From assembly GCF_001563265.1 (NCBI RefSeq), contig NZ_CP005083.1, positions 3,847,001 to 3,911,000 of the forward strand: a DNA stretch of 64,000 bases, given 5' to 3'. The translations under genes were made by a program, and so were the position numbers. Source of the stretch: Sphingobium sp. TKS. Its GTDB lineage: Bacteria; Pseudomonadota; Alphaproteobacteria; Sphingomonadales; Sphingomonadaceae. Positions 26,273 to 34,995 of this stretch are shown one piece after another. The stretch's first letter is position 1. Each line of letters begins with the position of its first letter. The notes beneath the pieces were generated by a model that saw only the letters and a list, made by a program, of their open reading frames with translations, was not told where the DNA came from and made no database searches.

Positions 26273-27310
26273 ATGAAAGCTCTCGTTTATCATGGCCCCG
26301 GCGAGAAGAGTCTCGAGGATCGCCCGAGGCCGGCCTTGCAGGCACCCGGCGATGCGATCGTGCGGATCACGAAGACCACCATTTGCGGCACCGACCTGCA
26401 CATCCTGAAGGGGGATGTGCCGACGTGCGAGCCGGGCAGGATCCTCGGACATGAGGGTGTCGGGATCGTGGAGGAGGTCGGAACCGCGGTTGGAGCCTTC
26501 AAGCCCGGAGATCATGTCCTGATCTCCTGCATCACCTCTTGTGCCCGGTGTGAATATTGCCGGCGCGGCATGTATTCGCATTGCGTCGAGGGCGGCTGGA
26601 TATTGGGCAACAGGATCGATGGCACGCAAGCCGAATTCGTGCGCATCCCCCATGCCGACAACAGCCTTCACGCGATCCCGCCGGGGGCCGATGAGGATGC
26701 CCTCGTCATGCTGAGCGACATTCTTCCGACGGGCTATGAGTGCGGCGTCCTGAACGGGAAGGTTGCACCGGGCAGCAGCGTCGCGATCGTCGGCGCTGGA
26801 CCGATCGGCCTGGCGACCCTGCTGACTGCGCAATTTTATGCACCGGCCCGGATCATCATGATCGATCTCGACGACAATCGCCTCGCCGTCGCGCGCAAGT
26901 TCGGCGCGACGGACACGTTCAACAGCGGACGTGATCCGGTCGTGAGCCTGGTTCGAGAGCTCACCGACGGCAAGGGGGTCGATACGGCTATCGAAGCAGT
27001 CGGGATCCCTGCGACATTCGCGTTATGCGAAGAACTGGTCGCGCCCGGCGGGGTAATTGCCAATGTCGGTGTCCACGGCGCCAAGGTCGACCTCCATCTG
27101 GAGGAACTCTGGTCGCGCAACATCACCATCACCACCCGGCTCGTCGACACCGTCAGCACGCCGATGCTCCTGAAGACGGTCGAGGCCAAGCGCCTGCGGC
27201 CCGAACAGCTCGTCACCCATCGTTTCGCGTTGTCGGACATGTTGGAGGCGTATGAGACGTTCGCGCGCGCAGCCGATACTCATGCCTTGAAGGTGGTGAT
27301 CGACACGTGA
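26273..27310 (+). CDS. Zinc-dependent alcohol dehydrogenase (medium-chain family)
   Basis: This intact 345-residue protein has all family marks. These are ICGTDLHILKGD with the catalytic Cys, ILGHEGVGIVEEVG with His-Glu, structural-zinc cysteines in CITSCARCEYCRRGMYSHC, and the nucleotide-binding GAGPIGLATLL followed by MIDLDDNRL, where the Asp favours NAD over NADP. It resembles the isopropanol / threonine-dehydrogenase-like branch; the substrate is not known. An ACGGAGGAG ribosome site precedes the ATG. It may take over some function of the broken dehydrogenase at 22006. Its stop overlaps the GTG of the thymidine phosphorylase fragment (GTGA). Confidence 0.92.
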   Translation: MKALVYHGPGEKSLEDRPRPALQAPGDAIVRITKTTICGTDLHILKGDVPTCEPGRILGHEGVGIVEEVGTAVGAFKPGDHVLISCITSCARCEYCRRGMYSHCVEGGWILGNRIDGTQAEFVRIPHADNSLHAIPPGADEDALVMLSDILPTGYECGVLNGKVAPGSSVAIVGAGPIGLATLLTAQFYAPARIIMIDLDDNRLAVARKFGATDTFNSGRDPVVSLVRELTDGKGVDTAIEAVGIPATFALCEELVAPGGVIANVGVHGAKVDLHLEELWSRNITITTRLVDTVSTPMLLKTVEAKRLRPEQLVTHRFALSDMLEAYETFARAADTHALKVVIDT

Positions 27311-27861
27311 TCGGGGTTTCCAGCGATATTCCGGGCGATGCGCAGCAATTCCATCCGAATATAGGGAGTTCCGAACCGGCGGAACCATCGTTCGCGCGCG
27401 CGCGCCGGCTGCGCCTTCACACGCATCATGAGCTGGTCGCGATCATGCGGACCGACAGCCCGGTGTGCCATGCCGAGGGCCTTGCCGCGCACACCCAGGT
27501 CTATATCCGCAACGGCAGCCAGCCGATCGCGGCCACGCTCTATCAGGTGGAGGGCGACTTCCTGGCCGGCGACGAGATCGGTCTGTCCGAAGCGGCCTGG
27601 GTCGCGCTTGGCGTGGAGGAGGGAACCGTTGTCCAGGTCGGTCATGCGCCGCCCCTCGAATCGATCGCCTGCGTCCGCCAGCGCATCTACGGACACAGGC
27701 TGAACGGGGCCGCGCTGACCAGCATCGTCGGTGACGTGGTGGCGGGCCGCTATGCCGATGTGCACCTCGCCGCCTTCCTCACGGCTACCGCCACGCTTCC
27801 CTTCGACGAGGACGAGACCTACCATCTCACCAGGGCGATGGTCGAGGCCGGCGACCGTTTG
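27307..27861 (+). pseudogene. deoA: Thymidine phosphorylase, truncated by IS21 copy 2
   Basis: From GTG 27307 (4-base overlap with the dehydrogenase stop) about 185 codons remain. LRLHTHHELVAIMRTDSPVC, IAATLYQVEGDFLAGDEIGL and LTSIVGDVVAGRYADVHLAA belong to the N-terminal region of the DeoA/AMP-phosphorylase type seen in archaea and many Proteobacteria (full length about 500). The frame runs into the IS21 left end at 27862 and stops at 27876. The phosphate- and base-binding C-terminal part is missing from the window, so the product should be inactive. Confidence 0.88.
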
Positions 27862-27970
27862 TGTGCATGGCGGTGACAAAACCAGCCAGTGGAGCGCCGG
27901 CATTGTGCTGAGCGCGGCGGAGTAAAATCCGGCCATTGGTTAGGCTGAACCTTTTTGAGGTCGGCCAAGG

Positions 27971-29458
27971 ATGTTTGCCGTGGAGAGCTACGCCGCTGTT
28001 CGGCGCTTTGTGTTTATCGAGGGTCACAGCCAGCGCGAGGCGGCGCGGGTCTTCGGGCTGAGCCGGGAGACGGTGGGGAAGATGTGCCGGTTCTCGCTAC
28101 CGCCGGGCTACACGCGGACCAAGCCCGTGGAGAAGCCGAAGCTGGGTCCTCTGCTACCGGTGATCGACGCGATCCTGGCGGCGGATGGGACCGCGCCGGT
28201 GAAGCAGCGGCATACCGCCAAGCGGATCTTCGAGCGGCTCCGCGACGAGCATGGCTTTGCAGGCGGCTACACGGTGGTGAAGGATTATGTCCGGATCAGC
28301 CGAGCCCGCGGGCGCGAGACGTTCGTGCCACTGGCCCACCCACCGGGCCATGCGCAGGTCGATTTTGGCGAAGCGGTCGGGGTGATCGGCGGGGTGCGGC
28401 AGAAGATCCACTTCTTCTGTATCGACCTGCCGCAGTCGGACGCCTGCTTCGTGAAGGCGTTCCCGCGCGAGACCACCGAGGCATTCCTCGACGGGCACGT
28501 GTCGGCGTTCGCCTTCTTCGGCGGAGTGCCGCTATCGATCCTGTACGACAACACCAAGATCGCGGTGGCGAAGATCTGCGGCGACGGGAAGCGCGAGCGG
28601 ACGCGGGCCTTCACCGAACTGGTCAGCCATTACCTGTTCCGAGACCGCTTCGGCCGTCCGGGCAAGGGCAACGACAAAGGCAAGGTCGAGGGACTGGTGA
28701 AGTTTGCCCGGCGCTGCTTCATGACGCCGGTCCCTGACGCGGCGAGCTTCGATGCCTTCAACGCCGAACTGGAGCATCGCTGCCGCGCGCGCCAGGCCGA
28801 GCGTGCCGGCCGGCACACCGCGACCATCGGTGAGCGCCTGGTGGCCGATCTGGCAGCGCTGCGCCCATTGCCGGCGGTGCCGCTGGAACCGTGCGAGAAG
28901 CGGGCAGCGCGTGTCTCCTCGACGGCGCTGGTGCGCTACCGGACCAACGACTACTCGGTGCCGACGGCCTATGGGTTCCAGGACGTCGTGGTGAAGGGCT
29001 TCGTCGATGAGGTCGTGATCCTGTGCGGTGGGCAGGAGATCGCCCGGCATCCCCGCTGCTACGCCGAAGGTGCGTTCATCGCCGAGCCGCTCCACTATCT
29101 CGCCCTCATCGAGACCAAGCCGGGGGCGCTCGACCAGGCGGCTGCGTTGCAGGGCTGGCGCCTGCCTGAGGTGTTCCAGCATCTGCGGCATCTGTTGGAG
29201 GCCAGGATGGGCAATCGCGGCAAGCGCGAGTTCATCCAGGTCCTGCGGCTGCTGGAGGCCTTGCCGCTCGATATCGTCACCGCTGCGGTGACCCAGGCGA
29301 TCCAGATCGGCGCGCCCGGCTTCGACGCAGTCAAGCTGATCGCGCTGGCGCGCATCGAGCGGCGGCCCGCCCGGCTCGATCTGGCGGCCTATCCGCATCT
29401 GCCCAGAACCGCGGTGAAGACGACGTCGGCGGCCGACTATGCGGTGCTGGCGGCATGA
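27971..29458 (+). CDS. istA: IS21-family transposase IstA, copy 2
   Basis: The 495-residue translation is the same as that of copy 1: N-terminal helix-turn-helix, then the DDE core with HAQVDFGEA, LSILYDNTKIAV and GNDKGKVEGLVKF. It overlaps istB by ATGA. Because both copies are intact, either can supply transposase for the other, and they offer 2.6 kb of homology for recombination. Confidence 0.95.
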   Translation: MFAVESYAAVRRFVFIEGHSQREAARVFGLSRETVGKMCRFSLPPGYTRTKPVEKPKLGPLLPVIDAILAADGTAPVKQRHTAKRIFERLRDEHGFAGGYTVVKDYVRISRARGRETFVPLAHPPGHAQVDFGEAVGVIGGVRQKIHFFCIDLPQSDACFVKAFPRETTEAFLDGHVSAFAFFGGVPLSILYDNTKIAVAKICGDGKRERTRAFTELVSHYLFRDRFGRPGKGNDKGKVEGLVKFARRCFMTPVPDAASFDAFNAELEHRCRARQAERAGRHTATIGERLVADLAALRPLPAVPLEPCEKRAARVSSTALVRYRTNDYSVPTAYGFQDVVVKGFVDEVVILCGGQEIARHPRCYAEGAFIAEPLHYLALIETKPGALDQAAALQGWRLPEVFQHLRHLLEARMGNRGKREFIQVLRLLEALPLDIVTAAVTQAIQIGAPGFDAVKLIALARIERRPARLDLAAYPHLPRTAVKTTSAADYAVLAA

Positions 29459-30315
29459 CCCGGGCTGATGACCCGATGCCCACGGGCACGATGAGCACGG
29501 CGCCGCAGGTGCTGCTCGCCCATCACCTCAAGCAGCTGAAGCTGCCGACGGTGCTGCGCGAGTATGACAAGGTCGCCCGCGAGTGCGCCCGCGATGGTGT
29601 CGATCACCCGCGCTACCTGCTCCGGCTGATCGAACTGGAGCTGATCGACCGCGAACGGCGCACGGTCGAGCGACGCATCCGGGCCGCCCGGTTCCCGGCG
29701 GTGAAGAGCTTCGACACGTTCGACTTCGCCGCCATCCCCAGCCTCAACAAGCCGCTGGTGCTCGAGCTGGCCCGCTGCGAGTACATCCTGCGCCGCGAGA
29801 ACGTCATCGCACTTGGCAACAGCGGCACCGGCAAGACCCATGCCGCGCTCGCGCTGGGCCTGGCGGCCTGCCAGAAGGGGTTCACGGTCGCGTTCACCAC
29901 CGCCGCCGCACTGGTCAACCAACTCATGGAGGCGCGCGACGAGCGCCGGCTGCTCAAGCTCCAGCGCGAGCTTGCCGCGGTCAAGCTGCTGATCGTCGAT
30001 GAGCTGGGCTATGTGCCGCTGACGGCGACCGGCGCCGAACTGCTGTTCGAGGTCTTCTCGCAGCGCTACGAGCGCGGCTCGACCATCGTCACGTCCAACC
30101 TGCCCTTCGAGGACTGGACACAGGTCCTGGGCTCCGAACGGCTCACCGGCGCGCTGCTCGACCGGCTGACCCACCACGTCAGTATTCTGACCATGAACGG
30201 CGACAGCTACCGGCTGAAGCAGTCCGCCGGCCGCCGCCGATCCGCCGCCAGGGCGGAGCAATACCCGGCCAGCGACACCATCGACCCGGACACCGGCCAG
30301 ATCACCACCACCTGA
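29455..30315 (+). CDS. istB: IS21-family helper ATPase IstB, copy 2
   Basis: The 286-residue translation is the same as that of copy 1: Walker A GNSGTGKTH and Walker B LLIVDELGYV. It starts inside the istA stop and is followed after 15 bases by the 42-bp palindrome. No disrupting change was seen, so it should be functional. Confidence 0.95.
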   Translation: MTRADDPMPTGTMSTAPQVLLAHHLKQLKLPTVLREYDKVARECARDGVDHPRYLLRLIELELIDRERRTVERRIRAARFPAVKSFDTFDFAAIPSLNKPLVLELARCEYILRRENVIALGNSGTGKTHAALALGLAACQKGFTVAFTTAAALVNQLMEARDERRLLKLQRELAAVKLLIVDELGYVPLTATGAELLFEVFSQRYERGSTIVTSNLPFEDWTQVLGSERLTGALLDRLTHHVSILTMNGDSYRLKQSAGRRRSAARAEQYPASDTIDPDTGQITTT

Positions 30316-30330
30316 TCGGCAAAGACAACA

Positions 30331-30372
30331 ATGATATGAAGAGGGCCCCGATCGGGGCCCTCTTCATATCAT
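30331..30372 (+). terminator. Perfect 42-bp palindrome after istB, copy 2
   Basis: Identical to the palindrome at 5419-5460 and at the same distance from istB. It is a GC-rich stem of 21 bp, a probable bidirectional terminator at the IS end. Confidence 0.6.
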
Positions 30373-30440
30373 CATCCCTGCATCAACAATGGCCTGCTTT
30401 TACTCCGCCCCGCTGGCTTGGAATCAGACCGCCGTTGACA

Positions 30441-30520
30441 CACACGAAGCCCCGGCGCTGAAGACCGTCGGCGATCAGTGCCGCCATTCGCTCATTATCT
30501 TCGACGATGAGAAGGCGCAT
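30441..30520 (-). pseudogene. Response regulator, N-terminal stump cut by IS21 copy 2
   Basis: Reading the minus strand from ATG 30520, 26 codons give MRLLIVEDNERMAALIADGL and then QRRGFV before the IS21 border. This is the first strand and helix of an OmpR-type receiver domain, with the acidic ED pair. The rest of the gene is absent. It lies 78 bases downstream of the cytochrome b561 gene on the same strand; such cytochromes are often found beside QseB-type two-component genes. Confidence 0.85.
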
Positions 30521-30598
30521 GGGTTTAATGTAGACTTTCCACCAGGAACGAAAGGCAAGAAGGATTGAAGCTTTCTACCAGACCATCAACCGATGTTT

Positions 30599-31291
30599 TC
30601 AATCCCTTTCCTCGTGCGAACCGTGATGGGAATGGCGTTGCTGCGGCGCGAAGGCGGTCGGATCCACCATGACAATGGCGATGATTGCCAGAACGATCGC
30701 TGCGGCACCAAGTAGAGCCGCAAACAAGCCTGGTCCCCGAGCCTCACGCACATTCGGATAGAGGCTGTTCTTCTTGCGGCCGCTGATCATCGCGCGAACA
30801 AGGTTTTCGCCGGTGAGCAGCGACATCAACAGCACGGCGCCGACATGAAGCCCGATCAAAGCAAGCAGGCTGTAGGCGAGGGCTTCATGAAGGTCTTTGT
30901 CCATGCCGCCTGCCGCAACGCTGCTGCCGCTCCAGATGACGATTCCGGTCAATCCGATCAGCGCCACGACTGCGATCGCGCCCAGTGGATTATGACCCAC
31001 GGAACGTCGAGGATGGCCAGCTAGAAGGTCGCGTGCATGGGTGGCGATTGCTGTTGGCCGAATGAAATTCACGAACCGGGCATGCTCGCCTCCGACGAAG
31101 CCCCAGATCAGACGGAACGCAAGCAAGGCAGCAGCAGACCATCCTGCGACCATATGCCACGATGCGATCGGACTATCGTCGTCGGAAGAGAGAAACGCGA
31201 TCGAGATCGCTAGGACCAGCAGCCAATGGAATAGCCGTAGCGGCGTGTCCCAAACCTTGAATGTCCTTGTATATTCAGAATTTGTCATCAC
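30599..31291 (-). CDS. Cytochrome b561-type membrane protein
   Basis: The 230-residue product is a di-heme cytochrome b of the b561 / Ni-Fe-hydrogenase cytochrome b superfamily. It has four or five membrane spans, with WDTPLRLFHWLLVLAISIAF and ASWHMVAGWSAAALLAFRL in the N-terminal half, and DLHEALAYSLLALIGLHVGA later. The His residues in these helices (LFHW, SWHM, DLHE, GLHV) fit the four axial ligands of two hemes. It should pass electrons between quinone and a periplasmic partner; the partner is unknown. A His-rich tail (RHSHHGSHEE) is unusual. Two adjacent start codons exist (31291, 31288). Confidence 0.88.
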   Translation of the reverse strand: MMTNSEYTRTFKVWDTPLRLFHWLLVLAISIAFLSSDDDSPIASWHMVAGWSAAALLAFRLIWGFVGGEHARFVNFIRPTAIATHARDLLAGHPRRSVGHNPLGAIAVVALIGLTGIVIWSGSSVAAGGMDKDLHEALAYSLLALIGLHVGAVLLMSLLTGENLVRAMISGRKKNSLYPNVREARGPGLFAALLGAAAIVLAIIAIVMVDPTAFAPQQRHSHHGSHEERD

Positions 31292-31360
31292 GTTCGCCTT
31301 TCCAGCTGGAAGGGCTACGGGTGTTCACTGACCGAATCCTGACGATGTGAGCAGCGTGGT

Positions 31361-32062
31361 TCAAACCACTGTTCCGAACAGCCTCCCGATGCCCGCGGTC
31401 GCAGCCAGGGCCAGCGCGCCCCAGAATGTGACCCGTAGGATTGATTTCATGGGGCGGGCGCCCCCGGCCCAGGCGCCAAGCGCGCCCAGCAGTGCGAGAA
31501 ACAACAGGGTTGCCGCGACCTCGATTGCGACGAGGCTATCATGCGGAACGACGGCGACCAACATCAGGGGCATGAGGGCGCCTGTGCTGAAAGTTGCGGC
31601 GGATGTGAGCGCGGCCTGGATAGGGCGGGCGGTCACGACTTCGGAAATGCCGAGTTCGTCGCGGGCATGCGCGGCCAGCGCATCCTTTGCCATTAGTTCG
31701 TCGGCTACCTGCCGGGCCAGTTCCTCATTCAGACCGCGTTTGACGTAGATGTCCGCCAGTTCCTGATGCTCGAGCACCGGTTGAACGGCGAGTTCACCTC
31801 TTTCCCGGGCGAGGTCGGCATTCTCCGTGTCCGCCTGAGAGCTGACCGAGACATATTCGCCGGCGGCCATCGACATGGCGCCTGCCACCAGCGCCGCCAT
31901 CCCTGCGACCAGGATATTGGCCTTGCCCGCGCCGGAGGCTGCGACGCCGACGATGAGGCTCGCGGTCGAAACGATCCCATCATTGGCTCCCAGCACTGCC
32001 GCGCGTAGCCAGCCGATGCGTGACACCGCATGGCGTTCGGGATGGGATCTTAGTCGGCTCAT
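31361..32062 (-). CDS. VIT1/CCC1-family membrane transporter
   Basis: This 233-residue protein has the VIT fold. WLRAAVLGANDGIVSTASLIVGV is the first helix with the typical GANDGIVS signature, AGAMSMAAGEYVSVSSQAD is the second with the metal-site Met and Glu, and a hydrophilic cytoplasmic loop (about 75-150) precedes three C-terminal helices. The family moves Fe(II) or Mn(II), in eukaryotes into vacuoles; bacterial members probably export metal from the cytosol. The divergent region upstream (32063-32255) is without obvious genes. It could limit Fenton chemistry after reoxygenation, an inference from the stress context. Confidence 0.9.
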   Translation of the reverse strand: MSRLRSHPERHAVSRIGWLRAAVLGANDGIVSTASLIVGVAASGAGKANILVAGMAALVAGAMSMAAGEYVSVSSQADTENADLARERGELAVQPVLEHQELADIYVKRGLNEELARQVADELMAKDALAAHARDELGISEVVTARPIQAALTSAATFSTGALMPLMLVAVVPHDSLVAIEVAATLLFLALLGALGAWAGGARPMKSILRVTFWGALALAATAGIGRLFGTVV

Positions 32063-32255
32063 GGTGTCCTTCGTAAAATGCCGTGAAAAAGTTCAACAGT
32101 CTTTCCTGACGAAACCCTGACGATGATTGGTAGCCGGCATAGCTCAGCAATCCCTACTTGAATCGGTCTACATTTGTCGCACCACGCTGAAATCGGCACT
32201 CGGTGAAGGGGCCGTCACGCTTGAATCCATAGAGATTGGAGAGACCCGGCCTAGT

Positions 32256-32507
32256 TCATGTGATCATGGCCTCCTGCAGGCGGCTCATGAGAGGCAGCGC
32301 CAATTCCAGATCATCCGGTTCGACGGCTGCCTCCAATATGGTTTCGACGTGCATGACGGCTATGTTCACAGCTTTGGCCTTCGCATGACCGCGGGGATCG
32401 ATTTCGGAATCCGTCTTCTTGCGAAACTTCGGGGTGAAGAGACTGCAAAAATTACGTAACTCGCGATCGAATATGATCCAGCCCCCCGTTCGATACGGGT
32501 CGTCCAC
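32256..32507 (-). CDS. Small hypothetical protein, 83 residues
   Basis: Not recognised. The frame starts at GTG 32507 with AGGA about 10 bases upstream and encodes a mixed charged protein (VDDPYRTGGWIIFDRELRN at the N-terminus, LALPLMSRLQEAMIT at the end). It has balanced composition and no long low-complexity stretch, which argues for a real gene. There is no signal peptide, membrane segment or known motif. The opposite strand also has an open frame here, but its product looks less protein-like. Confidence 0.4.
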   Translation of the reverse strand: MDDPYRTGGWIIFDRELRNFCSLFTPKFRKKTDSEIDPRGHAKAKAVNIAVMHVETILEAAVEPDDLELALPLMSRLQEAMIT

Positions 32508-32790
32508 GTAATGCGAGTCCTGAACTAATCGCGACAGCGCGTGCGATTATGGGTGAGGATGCGGCCTATCAGGCCGCTTTGATCGCTGCGGAACGTCGCG
32601 TATGAGTGAGAGGCGCGTTAGAGGGGCTTACAAGCCGCATCAGCTTCCAGCCCAGGAAATAGCGGAACGGGAGCCGAACTGGGCAAGGATAACTTGCACT
32701 ACGTCGCTCAATAACTGCGGCAATCCCCATTCGGATAACGGAAACCGAGCGTATATTGCGAGATGAAGCGATACGGCCTTCCGCTCGAAC

Positions 32791-32973
32791 ATGATCGCCG
32801 TCGCTGGACAATGGAAGCCGTGGACCGAAAGGGAGGTCCACGAAATCGTAGCCCGATCACGGGAAAGGAATTATCTTTCCCGATTGCTGACCCACATGCT
32901 TGCCGTTTTTCGCTGGCGGATGATCGAACAAGATTGGCGGCGCCTCCTCTCGCTGCTTGCTCCGTCAAAGTGA
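32791..32973 (+). CDS. Possible small protein, 60 residues
   Basis: Not recognised. The product is helical and basic, with WTEREVHEIVARSRERNYL and a C-terminal block WRMIEQDWRRLLSLLAP. It has no clear ribosome site before the ATG, and the upstream sequence is not open, so it may be the tail of a decayed gene. It is listed because the amino acid pattern is regular. Confidence 0.3.
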   Translation: MIAVAGQWKPWTEREVHEIVARSRERNYLSRLLTHMLAVFRWRMIEQDWRRLLSLLAPSK

Positions 32974-33001
32974 GCGGTTTCGCGCGGGCATCGTCCCCAG
33001 T

Positions 33002-33652
33002 CTACCGTTTCGGCGCCTTTGGGCGCTGCGCGCGGATTTCCGCCAGCAGCACGCCAAGATATTTCTCAGCTTCGGCAGCTTCGCTTTCGGGATAGGCGGC
33101 CGTCATGCGTCCGCTCCAATAGCCATAGTCGACTGTCGTCAGGCTGGAACGCCATGGTTTGCCGTCGCGATAGCCGGTGAAAGTTCCGCGATAGGCCTTG
33201 AGGCGGCGATTGGTTGGGATCGTCGCCGGTCCTTCCGACACGATGGTCGGCGCGGCAAAATGGGACATCGTAGCCTGACGCATGATCATATAGTGGTCGC
33301 GTGGCGGCATCTGGTCGATATGGACCACCGCCATCCGCACCACGATGCGATCGTCGCCGGTGCCGAGTGGCCGGTCGTAGCCGATGGCGATATACTCGCC
33401 GCCCGGATCGAATGCCCGTTCCCTGAGGCGGGTAAAGCCCTCGAATTCCTCCGGGAAGCGCAGGCCGCTGGCCACGTGGACAAGAGTTGTGCCGTCCGGC
33501 GCCAACTCAAATCCGTCGGGTACCGCGATTGCCGTGGCGTCGGCCGAAGGTGGCGCAGCGGGCGCGGTTTCAGCCAGTGACGGAGCCGCCGAGGACAGCC
33601 CCAGCAGGATGGCGGCGGCAAGGGAAACTGGAACGCGCAATGATCGGGACAT
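33002..33652 (-). CDS. Secreted hypothetical protein, about 216 residues
   Basis: The start at 33652 is chosen because MSRSLRVPVSLAAAILLGLS is a normal Sec signal peptide (cleavage likely after SLAETA or nearby); the longer frame upstream adds only unstructured sequence. The mature part has AIAVPDGFELAPDGTTLVHV and a C-terminal block with VVHIDQMPPRDHYM and EAEKYLGVLLAEIRAQ. It seems to be a periplasmic or outer-membrane-facing protein of unknown function. It lies 121 bases downstream of the L,D-transpeptidase gene on the same strand. Confidence 0.7.
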   Translation of the reverse strand: MSRSLRVPVSLAAAILLGLSSAAPSLAETAPAAPPSADATAIAVPDGFELAPDGTTLVHVASGLRFPEEFEGFTRLRERAFDPGGEYIAIGYDRPLGTGDDRIVVRMAVVHIDQMPPRDHYMIMRQATMSHFAAPTIVSEGPATIPTNRRLKAYRGTFTGYRDGKPWRSSLTTVDYGYWSGRMTAAYPESEAAEAEKYLGVLLAEIRAQRPKAPKR

Positions 33653-33773
33653 CGAAGTCAAATCCTCTGGTGAGTATGTCGTAATTAGGCCGGTCTTCGC
33701 AATTACGGCAGGGGATTGTTTGGAATCAGGCGGTAAGACGCTGCGATGGACGCGAAGTCGGGATTGCACAACG

Positions 33774-34856
33774 TCATCGTTCGTTTGTATCCGCTTGGGC
33801 ATCCTCGCCCGTGAGCACGGTCAGGGATGTGCCTGTACTCCCGCTTTCGAGGGTATCGGCCGTGACGATCAGCGTGCTTCCCGGTTTGAGCACCGACAGC
33901 AGGCCCCGTCTGAAGTCCTCGGGAAGGATTAGCCGCTCCCGGTCCTGCCGCGAGACTTCCCCCGTCTGTGCACCGCCAAATACAGGGAGGAACATCCAAT
34001 GCGTCCCGTGTTCGTCGATGGAGGCGAGGTTGAAGGCCTGAAGGCCGGAGATCTTGCCGCGGATGGCGACAGGCGCCGAACCGATTTCGATGCCGTTTCG
34101 CAACACCACGGCGCGCTGGTCCGCCGCGCTGACGATTATGGAGATCGGCCCTGTGAGTGCTTTCTCTGGCTGCCAGACCGTCAAAAAGGCATTCCCGAAC
34201 GACGAGCGCCGGGCCGTATCCTGCAGGATACGGGGAGCTGGGGCAAAGCGCGGAATCTCGCTTGCCTGCGTGATGATGACCGTCAGGCCAAGCTGCGTGA
34301 CATCATAGAGGTGCTCGGCGAACGTCAGGGGAAACCGGATGCATCCGTGCGAGGCGGGATAGCCCGGAAGATTGCCGGCGTGCATGGCAATCCCGTCCCA
34401 GGTGAGGCGCTGCATGTAGGGCATCGGCGCGTCATTGTAGAGGTTCGATCTGTGCGCGACTTTCTTTTGGAGGATGGTGAAAACCCCGGTGGGCGTTTCG
34501 TGGCCGGCTGCGCCGGTGGAAACGGTCGAGATGCCGATCAGGACGCCGTTGCGATAGACATAGGCCCGCTGCCTGGCGAGGCTGACGATGATGACCACCG
34601 GACCATCGGGAGCCGTTTCGGGCGCCCACAGGAACTCTCCTGGCCGTAACGCTTCCACGCTCGCCGCGATCGATCCTGGATCAAGCGCCATAGCGCGGAT
34701 CGGAGCGGCGGTCAGGCAGAGCGCGGCAGTCATGGTGCCGGCAAGAAGCGTTCGGCGCGAGAAGCGTGTCGATGGTGCGTGGGATGCGCCGGCCGTTGCC
34801 ACGGCAGTGAGCGTCGGGGTTCGCAATATGATGTCTGGTGTTGTGATCTTATCCAT
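33774..34856 (-). CDS. L,D-transpeptidase (YkuD domain)
   Basis: The product (about 360 residues from ATG 34856) carries a twin-arginine-like signal (RFSRRTLLAG then a hydrophobic run to about residue 55). A YkuD domain follows at about residues 85-200. It has the catalytic motif: His159 in DGIAMHAGN, then SHGCIRFP with Cys172. Such enzymes make 3-3 cross-links in peptidoglycan or anchor proteins to it. The region after residue 200 repeats parts of the Usp-like strand pattern (GPISIIVSAADQRAVVLRNG mirrors an earlier segment), a feature of this sphingomonad-type subfamily whose role is unclear. Peptidoglycan 3-3 cross-linking is often raised in resting cells, consistent with the island. Confidence 0.88.
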   Translation of the reverse strand: MDKITTPDIILRTPTLTAVATAGASHAPSTRFSRRTLLAGTMTAALCLTAAPIRAMALDPGSIAASVEALRPGEFLWAPETAPDGPVVIIVSLARQRAYVYRNGVLIGISTVSTGAAGHETPTGVFTILQKKVAHRSNLYNDAPMPYMQRLTWDGIAMHAGNLPGYPASHGCIRFPLTFAEHLYDVTQLGLTVIITQASEIPRFAPAPRILQDTARRSSFGNAFLTVWQPEKALTGPISIIVSAADQRAVVLRNGIEIGSAPVAIRGKISGLQAFNLASIDEHGTHWMFLPVFGGAQTGEVSRQDRERLILPEDFRRGLLSVLKPGSTLIVTADTLESGSTGTSLTVLTGEDAQADTNER

Positions 34857-34995
34857 CCTCTTCTGATCAGGCCATAATATCGGTCTGCTTCGCGACGGCC
34901 AGCGAATCCTTGCCGAAGAACATTTCTGTCCGTCCTGCAAATACACGGCGACACGTTCCTTGGTTGGCGGACCACTGCTGCTATGTTGCGTCGAT

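Larger units (their letters stand above)
27862..30440 (+). mobile_element. IS21-family insertion sequence, copy 2 (2579 bp), without target duplication
   Basis: The content and ends appear the same as copy 1, offset by 24912 bases. The left flank (GACCGTTTG) and right flank (CACACGAAG) share no duplication. The left flank is the interior of deoA and the right flank the interior of a response-regulator gene on the other strand. This points to loss of DNA next to this copy after insertion. Confidence 0.95.
32063..33001. other. Low-content region with two weak small ORFs
   Basis: No recognised family is present in these 939 bases. The region contains the GTG-started ORF at 32256-32507 (minus) and the ORF at 32791-32973 (plus), listed separately, and a TTACGTAA sequence at about 32450. 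The remaining sequence has mixed stops on both strands and looks like decayed or spacer DNA. Confidence 0.4.

Noticed and set aside
2950..30440. The two IS21 copies as a composite transposon
   Set aside because: The outer flanks (GCCTGG on the left, CACACG on the right) do not match, while copy 1 has its own duplication. Two separate events plus a deletion explain the data better.
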